From: Salinisphaera sp052044135
Lineage (GTDB): Bacteria; Pseudomonadota; Gammaproteobacteria; Nevskiales; Salinisphaeraceae
Direction of reading: 5' to 3'
Assembly: GCF_052044135.1 (NCBI RefSeq)
Contig: NZ_JBQDYF010000001.1
Coordinates: 372,001 to 436,000, forward strand
DNA length: 64,000 nt
The position numbers were made by a program, and so were the translations under genes. A model generated the notes under the pieces. The model searched no databases. It was not told the DNA's origin and saw nothing but the letters and a program-made list of their open reading frames with translations. Shown here piece by piece: positions 58,604 through 64,000 of this stretch (its first letter is position 1; each line of letters begins with the position of its first letter).

Positions 58604-58632
58604 GCAAAAAAAAGACCGGCCCTCGGGCCGGC
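58604..58632 (-). terminator. rho-independent terminator downstream of murB
   Basis: Read on the minus strand, CCGGCCC-GA-GGGCCGG (58631-58616) forms a seven-base-pair stem with a two-base loop and runs into a tract of T interrupted by one C (58615-58606). It lies about 130 bases after the murB stop, and about 90 bases before the next leftward gene. Confidence 0.85.
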
Positions 58633-58764
58633 CGCCGGCACGGGGCATACCCCCGAAACCGGTATCAAACACGATGCGATTGTTGGTGTGTGCCGGTGTG
58701 GGCCGACACAACTGAAATTATCGGCTGTCGATGACGAATCGGTGACCGGGCGATGACCGTTCGG

Positions 58765-59754
58765 TTACCCGGTCGCCGATTGACGCACCCGTTTGACCGG
58801 GGCGAAATCGCCGACGAAGGAGATCTCCGGCGTGAGCCAGTAGCCGGTGGCGGCCTCGACCGTTTTCTGCGTGTGCATGATCAGGCCGCAGACATCGGCG
58901 GCCGTGGCATCGCCGCGATTGACGATGATGTTGGCGTGGCGCGGCGAAATCTGGGCGCCGCCCCAGGTGAAGCCCTTCAGGCCGGCCTCGTCGATCAGCC
59001 GGCCGGCGCCGATGCCGTCGATCTTGCGGAAGATGGAGCCGGCCGAGGGCTCGGTATCCAGCGGCGGATGGCGCTCGGCGCGCCAGTGCAGATTCTCTTC
59101 CATCACGCGGGCCAGCGCTTCGCCGTTGGCCGGCTCCAGTTCGAAAATCGCCGACAGGACGATGTCGTCGCGGTGGTGCAGCACGGACTGGTCGTAGCCG
59201 AACTCGAAGTAATCGGCATCGACGATGCAGCGCTCGTTGTCGGCGCTCAGGATATCGGCCGATGCCAGCACCTCGCCGATGAACAGGGTCCGCTCGCGCT
59301 CGGGCGCGGGCGACAGGAAATGCAGGTTCTGCCAGAGCGCGCCGCCGACCGTTGACGGAATGCCGACGTAGTGTTCCAGTCCGGACAGGCTGTGCCCGAC
59401 CGCGGCATCGATCACGTCCGGGTAGATCAGCGCGCCGCTGGCGGCGAACACGCGCGTGCCGCGCACCGTCAGCGCGCGGGCGTGGTTGGCAATCACCAGG
59501 CCCGAAAAACCGCGGTCGCCGATCAGAATATTGGCGCCGGAGCCGAGCAGGAAGAAATCCACGTCTTCCTCGCGCGCGACGCGGACCGCGGTGGCCAGGG
59601 CCTCGGGCGTGGTGGCCTCGAAATACAGGGCGGCCGGACCGCCGATGCCGAAGCTGGTCTTGCCGGCCAGCGGTACGTCCCGGGACAGCCCGGAACCGAG
59701 ACGGGCGGCGAGCCGGCGTTGCTGGGAGAGGCTGGGAGAGCGGGGGCTGCGCAT
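58765..59754 (-). CDS. murB: UDP-N-acetylenolpyruvoylglucosamine reductase
   Basis: A 329-residue FAD/NADPH enzyme that makes UDP-N-acetylmuramate for peptidoglycan. FAD-binding landmarks are KTSFGIGGPAALYFE at about 32-46 and FFLLGSGANILIGDRGFSGLVI, then GIPSTVGGALWQN. The catalytic serine is in the AGSIFRK segment near 243-249 and the catalytic glutamate in LTPEISFVGDF near the C-terminus. The length and the AGSIFRKIDGIGAG pattern fit the type II MurB. ATG 59754 is chosen; upstream open frame carries no conserved sequence. No other mur genes are adjacent, as in many gammaproteobacteria. Confidence 0.93.
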   Translation of the reverse strand: MRSPRSPSLSQQRRLAARLGSGLSRDVPLAGKTSFGIGGPAALYFEATTPEALATAVRVAREEDVDFFLLGSGANILIGDRGFSGLVIANHARALTVRGTRVFAASGALIYPDVIDAAVGHSLSGLEHYVGIPSTVGGALWQNLHFLSPAPERERTLFIGEVLASADILSADNERCIVDADYFEFGYDQSVLHHRDDIVLSAIFELEPANGEALARVMEENLHWRAERHPPLDTEPSAGSIFRKIDGIGAGRLIDEAGLKGFTWGGAQISPRHANIIVNRGDATAADVCGLIMHTQKTVEAATGYWLTPEISFVGDFAPVKRVRQSATG

Positions 59755-59887
59755 GGGGCTCAAGGGCGAGTGGCAATGCGCCGATGGTCGGGACTCTGGC
59801 CGCCCTTTGCAAGACGGGGCATGCGTGGGTTGCCCGGCGCGATGAGCTAAGCTGTGACGATGGATTTTTAAGTCAGCGAGCGTCGCA

Positions 59888-60547
59888 TTGTCATTCTCGC
59901 CGCGCATCGTGGTATTCGATCTGGATGTCACGCTCACCGAATACGACACGTTCCTGCCGTTCATCGTGGGTTATCTGCGCCATCACCGGAAGCGCCGCAG
60001 TCTGTTGTTGTGGCGACTGCCGCTGGCCCTGCTGAAGTTCTGGCGCTGGGGTGACCGCACCTGGCTCAAGACCGAGATGCTGCGCGCCTTCATCGGCGGC
60101 GAGCCGCGGGCGCGGGTGGCGGCATGGACCGAGCGCTTCGTCGACGATCTGCTGGCTGAGGCGATGCGCGAGCAGGGTCTGGTGCAGTTGCGCGAGTTCC
60201 AGAGCCGGGGCGTGCGCGTGGTCCTGGCCTCGGCCAGCTTCGATATCTACGTTGAGCGCATCGCCGCGAAACTCGGCATCGAGGAAGTGCTCGCCACGCG
60301 CTCGGCGTGGAACAGCCGCGGACGGCTGGTGGGTATGGACGGCCAGAACTGCCGCGACGACGAGAAACTGCGCCGGGTCAAGGCCTTGTCCGGCATGCCG
60401 GAGGATGGTGCGGGCGTGGCGGCTTACTCCGATTCGCATGCTGATCTGCCGTTGTTGTCCTGGGCCGAACACGGCGTCGCTGTGTGTCCGTCCAAGCGGT
60501 TGTTTCATCAGGTCGGCGGGCTCGGGCTGGAGGTGGTGCGCTGGTGA
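59888..60547 (+). CDS. HAD-IB family phosphatase
   Basis: A 219-residue haloacid-dehalogenase-type hydrolase. Motif I reads VVFDLDVTLTE (nucleophile and acid/base aspartates kept, but valine in place of the usual glycine of DxDGT), motif II is VVLASASFD near 116-124, the motif III lysine lies in a later helix, and motif IV is YSDSHADLPLL near 178-188. The helical cap between motif I and II (YLRHHRKRRSLLLWRLPLAL) is that of the HAD-IB group that includes PSP- and Cof-like phosphatases acting on small phosphates. The start is TTG 59888, as no ATG lies near the conserved N-terminus. The repeat copy 2 begins six bases after its stop. Confidence 0.83.
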   Translation: MSFSPRIVVFDLDVTLTEYDTFLPFIVGYLRHHRKRRSLLLWRLPLALLKFWRWGDRTWLKTEMLRAFIGGEPRARVAAWTERFVDDLLAEAMREQGLVQLREFQSRGVRVVLASASFDIYVERIAAKLGIEEVLATRSAWNSRGRLVGMDGQNCRDDEKLRRVKALSGMPEDGAGVAAYSDSHADLPLLSWAEHGVAVCPSKRLFHQVGGLGLEVVRW

Positions 60548-60552
60548 ATCGC

Positions 60553-60835
60553 GGGCCTGTTGCCGTTTCGTCCGCGTCCGCGCCAAGCGCTGTTTTGCGG
60601 CAATCCAGCGTTGTAGCTCTCTCACGTAGAACCACTACGCCACGTTCGCTACGCCTCGTCTTGCCGCAAAACAGCGCTTGTCCCGAAGGATTGGGCCGCC
60701 CATAAAAAAATTTACTAGGGGCGCCCGGCGGCGTTGCAAGTCTTGATCGTGGCGCGCCACGATCGGCGACTCGCGCCTTGCCGGACACGATTTGCGGTCT
60801 CCAACGCGGCACGTGTACGAAACGGCAACAGGCCC
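60553..60835. repeat. TIR-bounded intergenic repeat, copy 2
   Basis: A 283-base second copy of the element at 4217-4487, in the same outer orientation. The right terminal sequence (60811-60835) is identical to copy 1, and the left end matches it through the first 19 bases. It differs in the stretch right of the inner cassette, where about 15-20 extra bases including a run of seven A and TTTACTA (60703-60717) are present. The third hairpin is here the perfect palindrome GATCGTGGCGCGCCACGATC (60746-60765). Both ends carry GC outside the GGGCC termini. No gene is inside. Confidence 0.85.
60584..60680. repeat. inner inverted-repeat cassette of copy 2 (orientation B)
   Basis: The same perfect 20-base inverted repeats as in copy 1 (60584-60603 and 60661-60680) bound a 57-base core (60604-60660). 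The core is the reverse complement of 4270-4326 with two mismatches, while everything outside the arms keeps the copy 1 orientation. Confidence 0.85.
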
Positions 60836-60915
60836 GCGTGGGCAGCCGCGCTTTGAGCCCGTACACTAACCGAGTTCTATATCGCGCCGGTCGGGGAGGC
60901 GCCTGAAACCCAAGC

Positions 60916-62715
60916 ATGTCGACACTGAATTACATCGTGACGCCGGTGGATCCGGCGGCGCATCGTCTGCGCGTGACGCTGCAACTGAGCATGGCGGCGG
61001 CCGAGGCGCCGACCCTGCATCTGCCGACCTGGATTCCCGGCAGCTACCTGATCCGCGATTTCGCGCGCCATCTGCTGACCATCGAAGCCGTCGACGCGGC
61101 CGACGGTCGGCCGATTGCCGTGACGGCGCTTGATCGATCGAGCTGGCAGCTCGCCGAAGCGGCCGAGCGGGTCTGTGTGACCTGTGAGTTCTATGCCCGG
61201 GATGCCTCGGTGCGCGCGGCCTACCTGGACGACATGCGCGGGTTCATCAATTTCAGCTCGCTGGCGCTGCGTCCGGCCGGGCACGAACATGCGCCGATCA
61301 AGCTGCATCTGGCGCGCCCGCCCGCGCGCTATGACTGGTCGCTGGTGACCACGCTGCCGGCGGCCGAGGTCGATGAGTTCGGGTTCGGCGACTATCAGGC
61401 CACGAACTACTGGGGTCTGATCGATCAGCCGGTCGCCATGGGCGAGGCGATCGAGACCGTGCCCTATCGCGTGCGCGGGGTGGCGCATGCCTTCGTGTTG
61501 CTCGGTGCGCACGATGCCGATACCCGCCAGCTGGCGATCGATCTCGCCGCGGTCTGCAATGCCCAGGCCGATGTGTTCGGCGAGTTGCCTGCCGAGCGCT
61601 ATCTGTTTCTGTCGCAGGTTACCGATGCCGGTTTCGGCGGCCTGGAGCATCGCGATTCCAGCGTGTTGCAGGTCCCGCGCAACGCGCTGCCCAGCGCGGC
61701 CCGCGTGGCGTCGACCGGCAAGCGCGACCCGGCCTACGAAAATCTGCTCGGCCTGGCGAGCCACGAGTATTTTCATCTGTGGAACGTCAAGCGCATCCGG
61801 CCGGCCGCGGTGGCCGGGTCCGATCTCACAAGCGAAGCGTATTTCCGCGATCTGTGGGCCTACGAGGGGGTGACGTCGTACTACGATGATCTCGGTCTGG
61901 TGCGTGCCGGGGTGATCAACGAACAGGGTTATCTGGATCGGCTGGCCAAGCTCGCCACGCGCATCGAGCGCACGCCGGGGCGGCACCGGCAGAGCCTGGC
62001 GCAGTCCTCGTTCGACGCCTGGTTGAAGTTCTACAAGCCGGACGAGAACACGCCCAATGCCGTGGTGAGTTATTACGGCAAGGGCGCGCAGCTCGCGCTC
62101 GGCCTGGATCTCAAGATTCGTCTGGAAACCGAAGGCCGGATTTCGCTGGATACGGTCATGCAGGCCGCCTGGCAGCGCTATGGTCGCGACGACCGTCCGG
62201 CGCCCGAGAACGCATTGGCGAGTCTGGCCGCGGAGGTGTCGGGGCTGGATCTGGTCGATTTCTTCGATTTTCATCTGCAGACGACGGCCGATGCGCCCTG
62301 GGCCGATTATCTCGGCGATTTCGGTATTCGCGCCCTGGCCGAGCCGGCCACCGACGATGCCTCGATCGTGCGTGGGCGCATGGGGCTCATGCTTTCCGAG
62401 GGCTCGGGCCCGGCGCGCATCATGCATGTACTGGACGACGGCCCGGCCCAGGCCGCCGGCATTTCGCCGGGCGATCGCATGCTCGCCTTCGACGGTATCG
62501 AGGTCGGGCGCGAACTGGCGCGCCAGCTGGCCCGTTACCCGGCCGGCGCGGCGTTGCGTGTGCATCTGTTCCGGGGCGATCAGCTCCTGGTTCGCGAGAT
62601 GGCACTTGCGGGCGATGCCGCGCCGGAATGGCATCTGTCCATCGATAAAACCGCCGACGAGGCCGCCCATGCCCGCCGCGCGGCCTGGCTGCATCGTGAG
62701 CCCGGCGACAGCTGA
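60916..62715 (+). CDS. M61 family metallopeptidase (glycyl aminopeptidase-like) with C-terminal PDZ domain
   Basis: A 599-residue protein of peptidase family M61. The N-terminal beta-domain (about 1-180) contains YIVTPVDPAAHRLRVTL and WIPGSYLIRDFARHLL, then the gluzincin motif HEYFHLWNVKRIRP near 284-297 and the third zinc ligand glutamate in LWAYEGVTSYY near 315. A PDZ-like domain follows at about 480-570 (GSGPARIMHVLDDGPAQAAGISPGDRMLAFDG). The family cleaves peptides with N-terminal glycine or small residues. No signal peptide is visible, so it is probably cytosolic. ATG 60916 is chosen. The next gene's GTG start lies 20 bases inside its 3' end. Confidence 0.93.
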   Translation: MSTLNYIVTPVDPAAHRLRVTLQLSMAAAEAPTLHLPTWIPGSYLIRDFARHLLTIEAVDAADGRPIAVTALDRSSWQLAEAAERVCVTCEFYARDASVRAAYLDDMRGFINFSSLALRPAGHEHAPIKLHLARPPARYDWSLVTTLPAAEVDEFGFGDYQATNYWGLIDQPVAMGEAIETVPYRVRGVAHAFVLLGAHDADTRQLAIDLAAVCNAQADVFGELPAERYLFLSQVTDAGFGGLEHRDSSVLQVPRNALPSAARVASTGKRDPAYENLLGLASHEYFHLWNVKRIRPAAVAGSDLTSEAYFRDLWAYEGVTSYYDDLGLVRAGVINEQGYLDRLAKLATRIERTPGRHRQSLAQSSFDAWLKFYKPDENTPNAVVSYYGKGAQLALGLDLKIRLETEGRISLDTVMQAAWQRYGRDDRPAPENALASLAAEVSGLDLVDFFDFHLQTTADAPWADYLGDFGIRALAEPATDDASIVRGRMGLMLSEGSGPARIMHVLDDGPAQAAGISPGDRMLAFDGIEVGRELARQLARYPAGAALRVHLFRGDQLLVREMALAGDAAPEWHLSIDKTADEAAHARRAAWLHREPGDS

Positions 62716-64000
62716 GCGTCGGCCGGCGCACTGGCTGGACCGCGAAGGCCCGGCCACGTTGTGCCAGATGTTCGATGCGCGCGTGGCGGCCTCGCCCGAT
62801 GCGATCGCCTACCGGTTCTACTCGCCACGCACGCATGTCTGGCGTGATCTGAGCTGGCGCCAGGCGGCCCAGCGTGTGGCCGCCTGGCGGCGGGTGTTGC
62901 ATGCGCACGGCGTGGTCCGCGGCGATCGTGTGGCGATCATGCTGCGTAATTCGCCCGAGTGGCTGTGCGTGGAGCAGGCGGCGATGAGTCTGGGCGCGAT
63001 CACGGTCGGCCTGTTCTGTGCCGATACGCCGGCCAGCAACGCCCACCTCGTCGCCGACAGCGGGGCGAAGGTCATGGTGGCGGTCAAGTCGCGCTGGGTT
63101 CGGCGTATTTTCGATCAGCAGGCCTGTGACACGTTGATCCATGCCTTCGTGTTCACCGGCGAGCGGGCCGGCGAGGCCCGGCTGGTCGCGGCCGAGGACG
63201 CCCTGGCCGAGGCCCGCGATCGCCCCGATCCGCGCGTCGAGCCGCCGGCCCCGCAGGATCTGGCGAGCCTGATCTATACCTCGGGGTCGCAGGGTCGGGC
63301 GAAGGGCGCGATGCTGACCCACGCCAATCTGCTGTCCAACGCGCAGAGCGTGGCCGATGCGCTGCCCGCAATCGACGCCGAATGCGCCTTGTCCTACGTG
63401 CCCCTGGCGCACAGCTACGAGCGCGTAGTGGACGCCTACCGGGCAATGATCGTGGGGGCGCGCATCGTGTTCTGCCGGCATCCGCGCTTCCTCGGCCTGA
63501 CGCTGGCGCGCGAACCGGTGACCACGTTGATCGGCGTGCCGCGTGTCTACGAGCGGTTCTACGTCGAGCTGACCCGCTGGATGGCGCGTCGCCCGCGCAT
63601 CGTGCGCCGTCTGGTCGTGGCCACCATCAATATCGGCGAGAGCGTATTCGAGCGCGAACAGGGCCGCGCCGGCTTCCGGCTGTCGCATCTGGTCTGGCCG
63701 TTGCTGCGTTATTTCGTCGCCCGGCGTTGCCTGCGCCTGTTCGGTGCCCAGATGCAGGTCGCGGTATCCGGTGCGGCGGCGTTGCCCTACCCGGTGGCGC
63801 GCACGCTGGTGGGGCTCGGGTTGCCGATTCTGCAAGGTTACGGTCTGACCGAGGCCGGCCCGGTGGTCAGCGTCAACCGGGTCGACGACAACGAACTCGA
63901 CAGTGTCGGCCTGGTGATCGATGGCGTGGCCACCAAGATCGGGCCGGACAACGAGCTGCTGGTGCGTTCGCCGGGCGTGATGCGTGGCTACTGGAACGAC
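62696..64000 (+). CDS. AMP-dependent synthetase/ligase (long-chain acyl-CoA synthetase-like), partial
   Basis: The first 435 codons of an AMP-forming ligase that runs past the window end. The ATP-binding P-loop reads LIYTSGSQGRAKGAMLTHANL near 190-210 (a variant of TSGTTGxPKG), and the motif YGLTEAGPVVSVN near 380-392 is intact. The YERFYVELTRWMARRP segment and the RYFVARRCLRLFGAQMQVAVSGAAALP stretch match long-chain acyl-CoA synthetases of the FAA1-like group. It activates an acid to the acyl-AMP and then the CoA thioester. GTG 62696 overlaps the M61 gene by 20 bases and has no clear Shine-Dalgarno; the start is the least certain part. The C-terminal domain is missing only because of the window edge. 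Confidence 0.88.
   Translation, partial: MSPATAERRPAHWLDREGPATLCQMFDARVAASPDAIAYRFYSPRTHVWRDLSWRQAAQRVAAWRRVLHAHGVVRGDRVAIMLRNSPEWLCVEQAAMSLGAITVGLFCADTPASNAHLVADSGAKVMVAVKSRWVRRIFDQQACDTLIHAFVFTGERAGEARLVAAEDALAEARDRPDPRVEPPAPQDLASLIYTSGSQGRAKGAMLTHANLLSNAQSVADALPAIDAECALSYVPLAHSYERVVDAYRAMIVGARIVFCRHPRFLGLTLAREPVTTLIGVPRVYERFYVELTRWMARRPRIVRRLVVATINIGESVFEREQGRAGFRLSHLVWPLLRYFVARRCLRLFGAQMQVAVSGAAALPYPVARTLVGLGLPILQGYGLTEAGPVVSVNRVDDNELDSVGLVIDGVATKIGPDNELLVRSPGVMRGYWND

Overview
The window is about 64 kb of very GC-rich, densely coded bacterial chromosome with gene order and families typical of a gammaproteobacterium: MnmC, SthA, a nadB-nadC-nadA operon, EmrAB-TolC, a YccS/FUSC protein, membrane PQQ glucose dehydrogenase and DUF454/YbaN. 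The style resembles Salinisphaera and relatives, but that placement is inference from gene content and GC alone. It is mostly housekeeping and accessory metabolism. I see no prophage, no CRISPR array, no intact transposon and no rRNA.

Layout. 0-7.7 kb: an RlmM-like methyltransferase, an MHYT-GGDEF-EAL c-di-GMP protein, a TSUP permease, the first copy of a TIR-bounded repeat, a FUSC-family protein and a YrhK-like membrane protein. 7.9-11.8 kb: tRNA-Glu(CTC) and a leftward unit (DUF6314, DUF427, rhomboid protease, small membrane protein, FAD oxidoreductase), divergent from an EamA transporter with overlapping start codons. 11.9-20 kb: dihydroxyacetone kinase, a membrane protein, a one-domain asparaginase, an SDR, a phosphatase, an MFS/LysR divergent pair and an STN mini-lipoprotein. 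20-31.9 kb: Gcd, DUF454, MnmC, a DAHP synthase behind an aromatic leader peptide and terminator, SthA, a lipoprotein and a MATE pump. 32-37.5 kb: de novo NAD genes and an ABC exporter pair. 37.8-45.5 kb: an exported nucleoside hydrolase, a His/Asp-rich lipoprotein, a mannonate/KDG cluster (UxuA, KdgK, LacI regulator, MFS transporter) and pyruvate kinase. 45.5-48 kb: patatin-maf-small membrane protein, then an intergenic region holding a transposase remnant and nested inverted repeats. 48-58.5 kb: MFS, GGCT, NUDIX, MBL and PilZ genes, a marR-tolC-emrA-emrB operon with a clear operator, and an AidB-like acyl-CoA dehydrogenase. 58.7-64 kb: MurB, a HAD phosphatase, the second repeat copy, an M61 peptidase and an AMP-dependent ligase cut by the window end.

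How genes work together. UxuA makes 2-keto-3-deoxygluconate and KdgK phosphorylates it, under a LacI-type regulator. NadB, NadA and NadC make nicotinate mononucleotide from aspartate. MarR probably represses its own tripartite efflux operon. Many genes overlap by ATGA-type 4-nt junctions, implying translational coupling.

The most unusual signals are (1) two copies of a roughly 270-280 bp element with terminal inverted repeats, whose 57-bp core, bounded by perfect 20-bp inverted repeats, lies in opposite orientations in the two copies; (2) a 12-residue leader peptide with five aromatic residues and a strong terminator before DAHP synthase; and (3) a composite repeat island at 47.4-48.0 kb.
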